In this document: positions 27,174 through 36,591 of the stretch, piece by piece
Position numbering within the stretch: position 1 is the stretch's first letter
How the letters are laid out: the number at the start of each line of letters is the position of its first letter
NCBI GenBank assembly: GCA_964615195.1
Contig: CAZTNG010000002.1
Coordinates: forward strand, 6,217-70,216
Source of the DNA: HGM20899 sp964615195
GTDB taxonomy: Bacteria > Pseudomonadota > Gammaproteobacteria > Enterobacterales > Succinivibrionaceae
Direction of reading: 5' to 3'
DNA: 64,000 bases
Translations under genes and position numbers: made by a program
The notes under the pieces: generated by a model
Told to the model about the DNA's origin: nothing
The model's input: only the letters and a program-made list of their open reading frames with translations
Databases searched by the model: none

Positions 27174-28523
27174 TTACATACTAGCAACTTTTAATTCATC
27201 AAACAAAATAGAACCACAATTAATATTTTGCCTTTCATCATAATCAGTACCCAAAGCAATTATTCTATTAGCAAATAAATCCTTAACATTACCTGCTATA
27301 GTTATACCCTTAACAGGATATTGGATAATTCCTGATTCGACATAAAATCCACAAGCCCCATATGAAAAATCACCTGTAACTTGGTTTAATCCATGCCCCA
27401 TTGTCTCCGTTATAATTAATCCTTTATCCATTAACTTTAACAATTCTGCATAACCATATTCAATTTTTCGATTATCTCTAACCAAAACATTACCTAAAAA
27501 ACCACTGTGTCCATTAGTTTTCATACCTAATTTTCTTGCGCTGTAACTTGAAAGTAGATAACTTTCCACATAGCCTTCATGAATTAATGGGTGAGCTACT
27601 GTTTTAACACCTTCATTATCACTTGTTGAGGAATACAGTGATCTTTTTATTAATGGGTCGATATCAATATTTAACCAATCACTTACAACTTTAGTATGCA
27701 AAGAAGATGAGAGGAAAGAAGAATGTTTATACTGAGCAGACCCTCCTAAAGCAGATATTATTGAAAACAAAAAACTTTCTGCTATATCTCTTCTTAAGAT
27801 GACGGGATAATTTCCAGTTGCAAATTTATGTGCACCCAACATCCCTACTGTTTCAGATATTGCTTCATCAGCTATTTTTTCACAACTCCACAATCTTGAA
27901 AAATCAGTGGAACAATGTCCTGACCCATTGTTTTCCATTTTTCCATCCAATTCTCCAATTAAATTAACATTTAGTGCAAAAAAAGAGTTGGGTTCACTAA
28001 TAACAAAATTATTAGAATTTGCTAAAACTGAAATTCCATAACTTGATGAAAAACTTGAACCATTGGATATTTTTATTCGGTCATCCTTTGACATTGCTAT
28101 ATTCTCTAAATTTAAAGCAATATCAAATGCCTCAATTGGATCTGATTCTCTAGGGTAAAACAATTCTAAATCAAATTGTTCTTTTATTAAATCTTCTGTT
28201 TCTGGTATACCTGAACAATCATCTGAAGCTGTATAATCCGACAAATTTAGCGCAGCAATTACCGAATTTGTAACAGCTTCATTAGACATATCAGTTGTAA
28301 TTGCGGAACCTTTTCTTCCATTTTTATACACAACGACTTCTAGAGATCTATTTTTTGAAAATTTTATATTTTCCTGATGACCATTTCTGCATGTAACAGA
28401 CAATCCCGTTGATTTTAAAATTGAAATTTCTGCTTGATCAGCTCCTTTTGACACTGCAAATTCAACAGTACTAGAAGCCAAATTCTCTAATTCCATTTGT
28501 TCTTTAATAATTCGTTTTTTCAT
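27174..28523 (-). CDS. pmbA: Metalloprotease PmbA (TldE)
   Basis: PmbA (TldE) forms a heterodimer with TldD, a protease that trims modified peptides such as the microcin B17 precursor and degrades CcdA. TldE itself lacks the metal-binding HExxxH, and this protein lacks it too. Conserved words are SYSARKLGMKTNGHSG and GDFSYGACGFYVESG. Length 449 is normal. The ribosome site is poor at the first ATG; a second ATG nine codons on is possible. It is divergent from darP, as in E. coli, and tldD is three genes away. Confidence 0.94.
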   Translation of the reverse strand: MKKRIIKEQMELENLASSTVEFAVSKGADQAEISILKSTGLSVTCRNGHQENIKFSKNRSLEVVVYKNGRKGSAITTDMSNEAVTNSVIAALNLSDYTASDDCSGIPETEDLIKEQFDLELFYPRESDPIEAFDIALNLENIAMSKDDRIKISNGSSFSSSYGISVLANSNNFVISEPNSFFALNVNLIGELDGKMENNGSGHCSTDFSRLWSCEKIADEAISETVGMLGAHKFATGNYPVILRRDIAESFLFSIISALGGSAQYKHSSFLSSSLHTKVVSDWLNIDIDPLIKRSLYSSTSDNEGVKTVAHPLIHEGYVESYLLSSYSARKLGMKTNGHSGFLGNVLVRDNRKIEYGYAELLKLMDKGLIITETMGHGLNQVTGDFSYGACGFYVESGIIQYPVKGITIAGNVKDLFANRIIALGTDYDERQNINCGSILFDELKVASM

Positions 28524-28597
28524 AACTAATCAATCTAAAAGCCAAGACATTAATAATATGATAGAATACACTATAATTAGATAAGGATCTTTAATAC

Positions 28598-29143
28598 ATG
28601 TTACAAGATGATATAAATTTTTCTGATATCGATGACGATGATGACAATTGGGTATCAAAAAGTTCAGTTAAACGCTATGGCAAGCATTTAAGAGACATCG
28701 GCGCACAAATTATAGCGCTTTCACAATCAGAATTCGATCGACTCCCTTTTGACGATGACGATTCACTTAAAGACGTTTGTTTAGCAGCAAGGAAAATGAA
28801 ACCACATTCCGAAGAACTTCGTAGGGAATTATTGCATATAGAATCTCTATTAAGAAATAGAGAAGATTACATAAAGCAATACGAAGACGCTCTTAAGGCG
28901 ATTGCTAGCACAATGGTTGCAGGGAATGCTACCTTTCATAGACTTGAAGAAATACGTACAAAATTGGTAGATGAAGGGATTCCTGAAATTAACAATCTCA
29001 TGTCTCAACATCTAGAATTAGATCGACAAAAATTAAGATCTCTAGTTTCGAAGGCGCAGAAAGAAATGAACGATCCTGAAAAAAATTCTGATAAAAAATC
29101 TTATAAAGAACTTTTTAAATATCTTAAACAAAATTTACAGTAG
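28598..29143 (+). CDS. darP: Ribosome biogenesis factor DarP (YjgA)
   Basis: DarP (YjgA) associates with late 50S ribosome assembly intermediates. The sequence has an acidic N-terminus (DDDDDNWVSKSSVKR), the WVSKS-x-KR word shared with E. coli YjgA, and a helical bundle with FHRLEEIRTKLVDEG and DRQKLRSLVSKAQKE. Length 181 is nearly that of E. coli (183). It lies head to head with pmbA and 8 bases before the periplasmic rhodanese gene. Confidence 0.94.
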   Translation: MLQDDINFSDIDDDDDNWVSKSSVKRYGKHLRDIGAQIIALSQSEFDRLPFDDDDSLKDVCLAARKMKPHSEELRRELLHIESLLRNREDYIKQYEDALKAIASTMVAGNATFHRLEEIRTKLVDEGIPEINNLMSQHLELDRQKLRSLVSKAQKEMNDPEKNSDKKSYKELFKYLKQNLQ

Positions 29144-29151
29144 GATTTAAT

Positions 29152-29487
29152 ATGACTAAATTAATGTTATTGATTAATATAATGCTACTTTCATTATGTT
29201 CATCTATTGCTTTTGGTGCTGATTATTTTATTGATGTTCGTTCAAACAAAGAATACGTTGAAGATCATATTCCAGGTAATCTCAATATTGTTCACTCTGA
29301 TATTCTGCAAGGAGTAAAAGCTCATAATATACAGACTAGTGACCATATATACATATATTGTAGATCTGGTAAAAGAGCTTCAATTGCTCAAAAAACATTA
29401 AATGACGCAGGCTATCACAATACAACTAACCTTGGCGGTATTGAAGATGCTAGAAAATTCCTTGCAACTTACAACACAGATAAATAG
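29152..29487 (+). CDS. Periplasmic rhodanese (PspE-like)
   Basis: A signal peptide (about residues 1-22, ending SIAFGA) precedes a single minimal rhodanese domain. The active-site loop CRSGKRA with the persulfide Cys is intact (about residues 70-76). The 111-residue size is that of PspE, a thiosulfate sulfurtransferase of the periplasm. It is not in a psp operon; it follows darP after 8 bases and ends at a strong terminator. Contrast the membrane-bound homologue at 21783-22238, whose loop lacks the Cys. Confidence 0.88.
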   Translation: MTKLMLLINIMLLSLCSSIAFGADYFIDVRSNKEYVEDHIPGNLNIVHSDILQGVKAHNIQTSDHIYIYCRSGKRASIAQKTLNDAGYHNTTNLGGIEDARKFLATYNTDK

Positions 29488-29493
29488 GAATTT

Positions 29494-29525
29494 ACGCCTA
29501 TAAGAGCTAAATTATAGGCGTTTTT
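29494..29525 (+). terminator. Rho-independent terminator after the periplasmic rhodanese gene
   Basis: A perfect 10-bp stem (29494-29503 with 29512-29521) with an 8-base loop runs straight into TTTTT at 29521-29525. It ends the darP-rhodanese unit and lies 7 bases from the stop of convergent tldD, so it may serve both. Confidence 0.88.
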
Positions 29526-29531
29526 AAATTA

Positions 29532-31055
29532 TTATTTGGTACCACCTATTGTAATATCTTCTATTCTTAGCATAGGTTGACCTATACCAACCGGCACTGA
29601 TTGGCCTGCTTTTCCACAATAACCACAACCCTTATCAAATTTTAAATTATCACCAACCATGGTGATTTTTTTCATTTCATCTAAACAATTACCAATTAGT
29701 GTTACACCTTTAACAGGATATTGTATTTTACCATTTTCAACGTAATAAGCTTCACTAGCTGTAAAAGTAAAATTACCTGAAGTAGGATCAACTTGTCCAC
29801 CGTTAAAGTTAACAGCATAAATTCCTTGATCCAAACTAGATATTATCTCTTCAGGTTTACTTTTTCCTGGCTTTAAATATGTATTAGTCATTCTCGGTAT
29901 TGGAGCCATTTTAAAACTAGACCTTCTACCATTACCTGTTGAAGAAGTTTTCATTAAATTGGCATTAAGTTTGTCATACATAACTGCTTTAAAGACGCCA
30001 TTTTCTATAAGTACATTTTCTGCTGATGGTGTTCCTTCACTATCGAAATTATTGGTGCCAGTTCTTCCCAATAACGTTCCATCATCGACTACAGTACATA
30101 AATCAGAAGCTACATACTGACCTAGTTTACCAGCAAAAACAGACGATGACTTTCTTATTGCATCTCCCTCTAATCCATGTCCAACAGCTTCATGAATTAA
30201 TACAGCAGGCCATCCAGACGCAAGAACAACAGGCATTTTTGCAGCTACAGCTTCTCTTGCATTAAGATTTACTATAGCTGATCTAACAGCATCTCTAGCA
30301 ATAGCTAAATACCGCTTTTCAAAAGATACTATATTTGATGTGTCCGTAATATCTACAATGTAATTATCTGGAAGTACAGGAACAAGCTCCTCAAAATAGC
30401 TATAATTTCCAACAATAGCACTTGATGAGTGACCGTTCTCTCTCTCACCATTTTTTTCCACAATAATTGTACATCTCATTGTAGTTTTTGGTTTTATGTC
30501 AGCTGCTAATACTCCATCTGTTGTGGCAACCAAACTATGAACATAACTTGTACTAACAGAAGCTGTTACTCTTACAACTCTACTATCTAATTTATGCGCA
30601 AAATTATCTATTTCTCTAAGGATTTCAGTTTTTCTAGCTCTTGTTATAGACAACATCGGATTTAAATTATCATATAAAAAATTATTTTCCCTGAACACAC
30701 AAAGATCAGCAGAACCTGCACCTTGTAATCTTGATATTGAACTAGCAGCTCGTATTGTTTGATCCAAAGCTCTTTCATTAATCTCGTCTGAAAAAGCTAA
30801 AGCTGTCTTTTCTCCAATTACACCTCTAACCCCAAATCCTTGAGAAATACTAAATGCTCCATTTTTTACAATATGATCATCAAGTCCCCACCCTTCTTTA
30901 ATTGAATGTTGAAAATATATATCTCCAAAATCAATTGCTTTACCATTTAATTTTGCTAACATTTTTTCGATGTAACTTAAATCCAAATTGTTAGCAATCA
31001 AAATCTTCTCTTCAACTTTTTTTATAATTTCATTATTCTGATTCAAGATAAACAC
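29532..31055 (-). CDS. tldD: Metalloprotease TldD
   Basis: TldD is the catalytic subunit of the TldD/TldE peptidase. The zinc motif HEAVGHGLEGD (HExxxH) is intact, and the C-terminal GYCGKAGQ word supplies the third ligand Cys. Length 507 is somewhat above the E. coli 481. The open frame begins with GTG at 31055 without a clear ribosome site. A TTG at 31046 has AGGTG 6 bases upstream and may be the true start. There is no early ATG. It lies 3 bases after the nitrilase gene in a run of tightly packed genes from mreB. Confidence 0.95.
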   Translation of the reverse strand: MFILNQNNEIIKKVEEKILIANNLDLSYIEKMLAKLNGKAIDFGDIYFQHSIKEGWGLDDHIVKNGAFSISQGFGVRGVIGEKTALAFSDEINERALDQTIRAASSISRLQGAGSADLCVFRENNFLYDNLNPMLSITRARKTEILREIDNFAHKLDSRVVRVTASVSTSYVHSLVATTDGVLAADIKPKTTMRCTIIVEKNGERENGHSSSAIVGNYSYFEELVPVLPDNYIVDITDTSNIVSFEKRYLAIARDAVRSAIVNLNAREAVAAKMPVVLASGWPAVLIHEAVGHGLEGDAIRKSSSVFAGKLGQYVASDLCTVVDDGTLLGRTGTNNFDSEGTPSAENVLIENGVFKAVMYDKLNANLMKTSSTGNGRRSSFKMAPIPRMTNTYLKPGKSKPEEIISSLDQGIYAVNFNGGQVDPTSGNFTFTASEAYYVENGKIQYPVKGVTLIGNCLDEMKKITMVGDNLKFDKGCGYCGKAGQSVPVGIGQPMLRIEDITIGGTK

Positions 31056-31058
31056 CTA

Positions 31059-31859
31059 TTATTTGTTAACTAAGGGCATATTATGTCTTATATCATCTAC
31101 AAAGTTTAGATCAACATTAACACTTAAACTTTGAATCTCTGATTCTTTCTCTGCAATAGCAAGAATTTCGCCATTAGGATCAGCAATCAATGAATGACCA
31201 TAACACTCATAACCATTTGAATTTTGGCCTGATAAATTTGCCCCTATTATATAAGATTGATTTTCTAAGGCTCTTGTTCTAAGTAACAATTCCCAATGTT
31301 TTTTCCCTGTTGATGCGGTAAATGCGGAAGGGACAACAATTATTGACGCCCCTTTTTTTCTTAACTTCATAAAATGAAGTGGAAATCTCAAATCAAAGCA
31401 TACACTTAATCCAACTAAAGCAAATGGAGTTTTTACAATAACAACCTTTTTTCCAGCTGTATACACACTAGATTCTGAATATTTTATACCATTTACATTA
31501 GCACAAAATAAATGATTTTTATTGTACTTTGCTAGAATTTCACCTTTGTTAGACAAAAATATTGAAGTGATGTAGTAATGCCCTAATTTTTCTGTTGGAA
31601 TAGATCCCATAACCATAAAAACATTATATTTTTTAGCTAATAACTTCATCTTATCAAGAATCTTATATATAAAAATATCTTCAATAATCTTCTTTACAGA
31701 TTTCAAGTCTACAGCGTAGCCTAAAAAATTCTCTGGTAATACAACTAACGTATAATCAGATAATTCATTACTTATCTTCATTAATTCTTTATCTATCAAA
31801 TCTAAAGTCTTTTCATAACTTCTATTGCTAGATTTTAGTTCAATTGCAACTAATTTCAT
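31059..31859 (-). CDS. Carbon-nitrogen hydrolase (nitrilase superfamily amidase)
   Basis: The catalytic triad of the nitrilase superfamily is complete: Glu43 (LPENF), Lys114 (KYNKNHLF) and Cys154 (SVCFDLRFP). The words most resemble the Nit1/YbeM branch, which hydrolyses deaminated glutathione, but substrate cannot be fixed from sequence. The 266 residues are normal. It directly abuts rng (next base). In Shewanella and Vibrio a nitrilase gene sits at this place between yhdP and tldD; here the large yhdP gene is missing. Confidence 0.9.
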   Translation of the reverse strand: MKLVAIELKSSNRSYEKTLDLIDKELMKISNELSDYTLVVLPENFLGYAVDLKSVKKIIEDIFIYKILDKMKLLAKKYNVFMVMGSIPTEKLGHYYITSIFLSNKGEILAKYNKNHLFCANVNGIKYSESSVYTAGKKVVIVKTPFALVGLSVCFDLRFPLHFMKLRKKGASIIVVPSAFTASTGKKHWELLLRTRALENQSYIIGANLSGQNSNGYECYGHSLIADPNGEILAIAEKESEIQSLSVNVDLNFVDDIRHNMPLVNK

Positions 31860-33329
31860 TTACATCATTACAACATCAAATTTTTCACGACGATATAGTG
31901 GTTCAGAGTGTATTTCAATTTGTTTTCCAATAAAAACTTCCAACTCTCCAACAGAGTGTTGCTCATCTAACATTAATGCATTAGCTACATCATTAGATGC
32001 ATAAACAATAAACTTATCTGCCTTATATGCTCTATTTACACGTAAAACTTCACGTAAAATTTCATAGCATACGGATGAAATTGTTTTTACTGAACCTCTA
32101 CCTTTACATTCAGGGCATTCACAACATAACAAATGGCCTAAACTTTCCCTAGTTCGTTTTCTAGTCATTTCCACTAGCCCCAATTCAGAAAAGTTGCATA
32201 CAGTTGTTTTTGCCCTATCTTTGCTTATTTCAGATAATAAAGAAGACATTACTCTTTCTCTATGAGTTTGTGATAGCATATCTATAAAGTCAATAATTAT
32301 AATTCCACCTAAATTTCTCAATCTTAATTGCCTTGCAATAGAACTCGTTGCTTCTAGGTTTGTATTAAATATCGTTTCTTCTAGATTATGATGTCCAACA
32401 AAAGCTCCAGTATTTACATCAATAGTTGTCATTGCTTCTGTCTGATCAATAATAAGTGAACCTCCACTTTTTAGTTCCACTCTTCTTTCTAAAGCTCTTT
32501 GAATTTCATTTTCCACATCATATAAATCAAAAAGCGGAGTATTACCTTGATAATGTTCTATTTTATCCACCGCTTCAGGCACAAAATCACCACAAAATTT
32601 CGTTAATTCTATGTATGTAATCTTTGAATCCACCTTAATTTTGTCCAAGGATGTCCCTACAAAATCACGTAGCAACCTAAACTCTATAGATAAATCTTCA
32701 TGTAAAAGAGTACCTGCTTTAACAGTTTTATAACTATTACGTATGTTTATCCACAACCTCTTCAAAAAATTAGCATCTTGAGCAAGTTCTTGTTCAGATA
32801 CCCCATCAGCGGCTGTTCTCACAATAAAGCCACCCACAGATTTATCCACATATGCACCAATAATATTTTTTAGTCTTAATCTTTCTTGAGCATCATCAAT
32901 TTTTTGAGACACTCCTACATGTGCACTATCTGGTATAAATACTAAATATCTAGAAGGTAAAGTAATATCCGTTGTTAATCTAGCACCTTTTGTGCTAATT
33001 GGATCCTTTACAACTTGAACAAAAACATCTTGACCTTGACGTACCAAGCTAGATATATCTGCTGCTTTAAAATGTTCTTTTTCTTTTGGATTAACGCATT
33101 CTGTGTGGGGAACAATATCTGAAGCATGCAAAAAAGCTGCTTTATCATGTCCAATATCAACGAAAGCTGCCTGCATACCAGGCAAAACACGCATGACTTT
33201 ACCTCTATAAATATTCCCAACCATACTTGCCGTAGATGATCTTTCAACATATATTTCTTGCAAAATTCCTTGCTCAACTAAAGCAACTCTTGTCTCAGAA
33301 GGTGTGACATTTACCAATAGTTCAATCAT
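31860..33329 (-). CDS. rng: Ribonuclease G
   Basis: RNase G matures the 5' end of 16S rRNA and takes part in mRNA decay. An S1 domain lies at about residues 38-125. The RNase E/G catalytic core has the two metal Asp regions (TTIDVNTGAF and IIIDFIDM). The zinc-link C-P-x-C motif is seen in CCECPECKGRG near residue 400. Length 489 matches E. coli RNase G, and there is no RNase E-like scaffold tail. It follows maf after 3 bases. Confidence 0.97.
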   Translation of the reverse strand: MIELLVNVTPSETRVALVEQGILQEIYVERSSTASMVGNIYRGKVMRVLPGMQAAFVDIGHDKAAFLHASDIVPHTECVNPKEKEHFKAADISSLVRQGQDVFVQVVKDPISTKGARLTTDITLPSRYLVFIPDSAHVGVSQKIDDAQERLRLKNIIGAYVDKSVGGFIVRTAADGVSEQELAQDANFLKRLWINIRNSYKTVKAGTLLHEDLSIEFRLLRDFVGTSLDKIKVDSKITYIELTKFCGDFVPEAVDKIEHYQGNTPLFDLYDVENEIQRALERRVELKSGGSLIIDQTEAMTTIDVNTGAFVGHHNLEETIFNTNLEATSSIARQLRLRNLGGIIIIDFIDMLSQTHRERVMSSLLSEISKDRAKTTVCNFSELGLVEMTRKRTRESLGHLLCCECPECKGRGSVKTISSVCYEILREVLRVNRAYKADKFIVYASNDVANALMLDEQHSVGELEVFIGKQIEIHSEPLYRREKFDVVMM

Positions 33330-33332
33330 AAT

Positions 33333-33905
33333 CTAAACCTTTAATAATTTTAATATCTCTTCTCTTACCTCTACTTGAGGTAAACCAACGACAGAACTAT
33401 AGCTTCCATTTAGTTTAGATACAAACATTCCTCCAATACCTTGAATAGCATAACCACCTGCTTTATCTATTGGTTCTTTTGAAAGCCAATACAATTTAAT
33501 ATCTTCATCACTTATGTATGACATTGTCACTTCTGTAGAAACAGTTTTCAATATTTGTTTATTTTTATAAAAAATTGCAAAGGAGGTAAAAACCACATGT
33601 GTCCTTAAACTTAAATCTTTCATCATTTTCATAAAATGATCAAAAGATTGTGGCTTGCCATATATTGTGTTACCGAGACTAACGACAGTATCTGCACTTA
33701 AAACTAAGGAATTTGGATATAAACAAGCTACAGCCTCCCCTTTATTTAGGGCCATTGATTCAACGTAATCGGTTGGAGATTCTGATATAAACCTTTGCCT
33801 TTCAATATAACTAGATTTAACTACTGTACAAGCAAAGCCCATATTTGATAACAACTCCAATCTTCTTGGAGACGATGAGGCTAAAATGATATTACTCAAT
33901 TTCAA
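33333..33905 (-). CDS. maf: dTTP/UTP pyrophosphatase (Maf family, YhdE)
   Basis: Maf proteins of the YhdE branch hydrolyse dTTP, UTP and modified pyrimidine nucleotides, cleaning the nucleotide pool. The N-terminal ILASSSPRRLELL and the SADTVV word with the catalytic Asp are present. Length is 190. The start is a TTG (33905) overlapping the mreD stop as TTGA; a second in-frame TTG follows two codons on and no ATG is possible before the conserved core. Weak AGAG lies just upstream. Place between mreD and rng is conserved in gammaproteobacteria. Confidence 0.94.
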   Translation of the reverse strand: MKLSNIILASSSPRRLELLSNMGFACTVVKSSYIERQRFISESPTDYVESMALNKGEAVACLYPNSLVLSADTVVSLGNTIYGKPQSFDHFMKMMKDLSLRTHVVFTSFAIFYKNKQILKTVSTEVTMSYISDEDIKLYWLSKEPIDKAGGYAIQGIGGMFVSKLNGSYSSVVGLPQVEVREEILKLLKV

Positions 33906-34399
33906 ACTGCTCTATTTGGTTCTACAATGAAATATAACATATTAAGAATACCACACATTATTGGCCACAACAGCAATGTCGATAGACAAGACCAAAACAT
34001 ATTGTAATCCACTGTTACAACACCAAAAATATGTTCTGTCCAAAATAGCAAAAACTGACCAATGAAATTGATTGTACCTACAACTATTGTTTTTTGCAAA
34101 AGTGAATAAAAACCTATATTTTCAAATTGAGATGATACAATCCATGCCATAAACGCCATCGCAGCAGCATGAATTCCTAGTGTAGAACCCAACAAAATAT
34201 CTAAGAATAAACCAGCTATCCAACTTACCCCAACGTTTACTCTCTCAGGCGTAAAAATAACCCAATACAAAACGACCATAGGTACATAATTTGGAACGAA
34301 GTTATTAACAACAACGGGTAACCTTAAAAGTGACATAACTAATGCTATAGCAATAGATAACCATATTAAAAGAAAGCTTCCTGTGTTACGCATTATCAT
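33902..34399 (-). CDS. mreD: Rod shape-determining membrane protein MreD
   Basis: MreD is an inner-membrane partner of MreB and MreC in the elongasome. The 165-residue protein has five predicted membrane helices and the family words LFLDILLGSTLGIHA. The ATG at 34399 has AGGT 7 bases upstream; that ribosome site is the last copy of a 10-bp tandem repeat spanning the end of mreC. It overlaps maf by 4 bases. Confidence 0.95.
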   Translation of the reverse strand: MIMRNTGSFLLIWLSIAIALVMSLLRLPVVVNNFVPNYVPMVVLYWVIFTPERVNVGVSWIAGLFLDILLGSTLGIHAAAMAFMAWIVSSQFENIGFYSLLQKTIVVGTINFIGQFLLFWTEHIFGVVTVDYNMFWSCLSTLLLWPIMCGILNMLYFIVEPNRAV

Positions 34400-34406
34400 T
34401 AGCTTT

Positions 34407-34436
34407 ACCTATTTTTACCTATTTTTATCTATTTTT
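34407..34436. repeat. Three tandem 10-bp repeats across the mreC-mreD junction
   Basis: On the plus strand ACCTATTTTT, ACCTATTTTT and ATCTATTTTT follow one another. On the coding strand they hold the last codons and stop of mreC and the AGGT ribosome site of mreD. A gain or loss of a unit would shift the mreC stop, because 10 is not a multiple of 3. Confidence 0.85.
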
Positions 34437-35341
34437 GATGAATTTGTATTTACCTTTACGTTAGCTCCTTCCATATCAGAATCCTTTTCATATTGATGAA
34501 CAAACTCCGACTGCTCATCATCAGGCAATGAAACAAGTAACATATAACGCAATCTATCAAGTGCAGCTAAAGGTTGAGCTTTAATTTCAGCAAATTGCAT
34601 TCCTTCTTTTCGATCAAACATAGTTACTTTTGCTACAGGATAACCTTTAGGAAATTTACCACCCAATCCTGATGTTATTAATATATCTCCAACTTTTATA
34701 TCGACATTTCGAGGCATATTAACAATATTTAATTCATTTACGATACCAGTACCAGAGGCAATTGCTCTTATACCATTTCGCATAACAACAACTGGAATTG
34801 CATGATTTTGATCTGAAATTAAAAGAACTCTACTCACTGTCGACGCGACGCTGATCACCTGGCCAACTACACCATCTTCGTTAATAACAGGTTGTCCTTC
34901 ATAAACTCCATCATCTTCGCCTCTATTTATCATAATAGTTAGCGAAAATGGATTACTGTCAACCATCATTATTTCTGCACCTATTTTTTTATAAGAACTT
35001 CTAATAGGTGAATTATTTAGTCTTCTTAGTTGGTCATTATCTTCAACAAGGCTATCAAAACTAAGAAGATCCGTTCTCATCTCAGAAATCTGATTTCGTA
35101 AAAACTTGTTCTCTTCTAAAAGCTCTTGATAAGAATATAATCTATCTGAAATATTATATGAAATTGAAGCTGGAGCATCAGCTAAATAAAAAACTGGAGT
35201 TAGGTAGCTTTCAACATAATATCGAAGGCTTTTAAACATATTAAAATGAGTATCACACACAATTAATATAAGTGACAGCAAACCAGATAAAATGAATCTT
35301 GTATTCGCTGTCATTCCTGTAAAACCTATTTTTTCACTCAT
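34415..35341 (-). CDS. mreC: Rod shape-determining protein MreC
   Basis: MreC is a bitopic inner-membrane protein that links cytoplasmic MreB to the periplasmic cell-wall synthases PBP2 and RodA. There is one membrane helix (about 12-30), a coiled coil (about 65-100) and the two-barrel domain with YEGQPVINEDGVVGQV and GDILITSGLGGKFPKGYPVAKV. Length 308 lacks the long Pro-rich tail of E. coli MreC. It follows mreB after 17 bases. Confidence 0.97.
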   Translation of the reverse strand: MSEKIGFTGMTANTRFILSGLLSLILIVCDTHFNMFKSLRYYVESYLTPVFYLADAPASISYNISDRLYSYQELLEENKFLRNQISEMRTDLLSFDSLVEDNDQLRRLNNSPIRSSYKKIGAEIMMVDSNPFSLTIMINRGEDDGVYEGQPVINEDGVVGQVISVASTVSRVLLISDQNHAIPVVVMRNGIRAIASGTGIVNELNIVNMPRNVDIKVGDILITSGLGGKFPKGYPVAKVTMFDRKEGMQFAEIKAQPLAALDRLRYMLLVSLPDDEQSEFVHQYEKDSDMEGANVKVNTNSSKIDKNR

Positions 35342-35358
35342 TGTATTTTAACTAGAAA

Positions 35359-36420
35359 CTATTCAAAAAGAGATATACCCTTAGAATCAAACATTTCTAA
35401 AGCTCTACCACCACCTAAGGCTACACACGATAGCGGATCATTAGCGATTCTTACACTAACTTTAGTTTCAGTGCTAAGTATTTTATCAATATTACGTAGC
35501 AATGCACCACCGCCTGTTATTATCATTCCAGAATTTGAAATATCTGCTGATAGTTCAGGAGGTGCATTATTCAATGCTGTAGCTACAGCAGTAATAACAT
35601 TTTTTAATGGGTCTCTAAGCGCTTCTTGAATTTCTGTTGAAGTGATGGTAATTGACCTAGGAGCTTGTTCAACCAAACTTTGCCCCCTTATTTCCATAGA
35701 TCTTTTTTCGTCATCTTCGTCTTCCACAGCACAACCGATTTCTATCTTTATTTTTTCTGCAGTCACTTCACCTATTTCTAAGCGGTGTTTCTCACGGATA
35801 TATCTTACAATTGCCTGGTCAAACTTATCTCCACCAGTTCTAACAGAAGAAGCGTATACAATGCCACTCAACGCTATAATTGCGACTTCCGTGGTACCTC
35901 CGCCGATATCAATAACCATAGAACCTCTTGCTTCAGTAACGGGAAGTTCTGCACCTACTGCAGCAGCCATTGGTTCTGTAATTAAGAAAACTTCTCTCGC
36001 ACCAGAACGAATTACTGAATTTCTAATTGCATTTCTTTCTACTGGAGTTGAACCGTAAGGCACACAAACAAGAACCCTAGGAGCACCTTTTATAAAACTC
36101 AAAAATCTACTAGTTTTAGAAACTATGGTTCGCATAAATTCTTCAAGCATTCTTTCAGTATACTGACAATCAGCTATAACTCCATCTTTCATTGGCCTTA
36201 TAACCTTAATATTATCAGGTGCCTTACCTAACATTTCCTTTGCTTTTTTACCTACGGCTAAAGGTATTGAATTTCTATTTCTAGAACGTTCATCCTTTAT
36301 TGCAACAACTGAAGGCTCATTAAGTACAATTCCTTGTGACTTAACATAAATTAGTGTATTTGCTGTACCTAGGTCTATTGACAGATCGTTAGAAAAAAGG
36401 CCTCTAAGTTTTTTAAACAT
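35359..36420 (-). CDS. mreB: Rod shape-determining actin homologue MreB
   Basis: MreB forms membrane-bound filaments that orient cell-wall elongation. Actin-fold motifs are intact: phosphate-1 DLGTANTLIYV (about 16-26), phosphate-2 VIDIGGGTTEVAI and the adenosine motif ITGGGALL. Length 353 against 347 in E. coli. It heads a five-gene run mreB-mreC-mreD-maf-rng that probably continues to tldD. The 171 bases upstream separate it from mshP. Confidence 0.98.
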   Translation of the reverse strand: MFKKLRGLFSNDLSIDLGTANTLIYVKSQGIVLNEPSVVAIKDERSRNRNSIPLAVGKKAKEMLGKAPDNIKVIRPMKDGVIADCQYTERMLEEFMRTIVSKTSRFLSFIKGAPRVLVCVPYGSTPVERNAIRNSVIRSGAREVFLITEPMAAAVGAELPVTEARGSMVIDIGGGTTEVAIIALSGIVYASSVRTGGDKFDQAIVRYIREKHRLEIGEVTAEKIKIEIGCAVEDEDDEKRSMEIRGQSLVEQAPRSITITSTEIQEALRDPLKNVITAVATALNNAPPELSADISNSGMIITGGGALLRNIDKILSTETKVSVRIANDPLSCVALGGGRALEMFDSKGISLFE

Positions 36421-36591
36421 ATCGAAGAATCCAGATATTTTATATTTCTAAATGCATGAACATTACGCAAAGGGTAAACCACCAAACAATACGAATGCCA
36501 ATTCTAGAAGATTATAACATAATCAAACATTAAATACGTACATTTGCATAGTATAAATAATGATCTTCATAACCTATTTTACTTAAATTAT

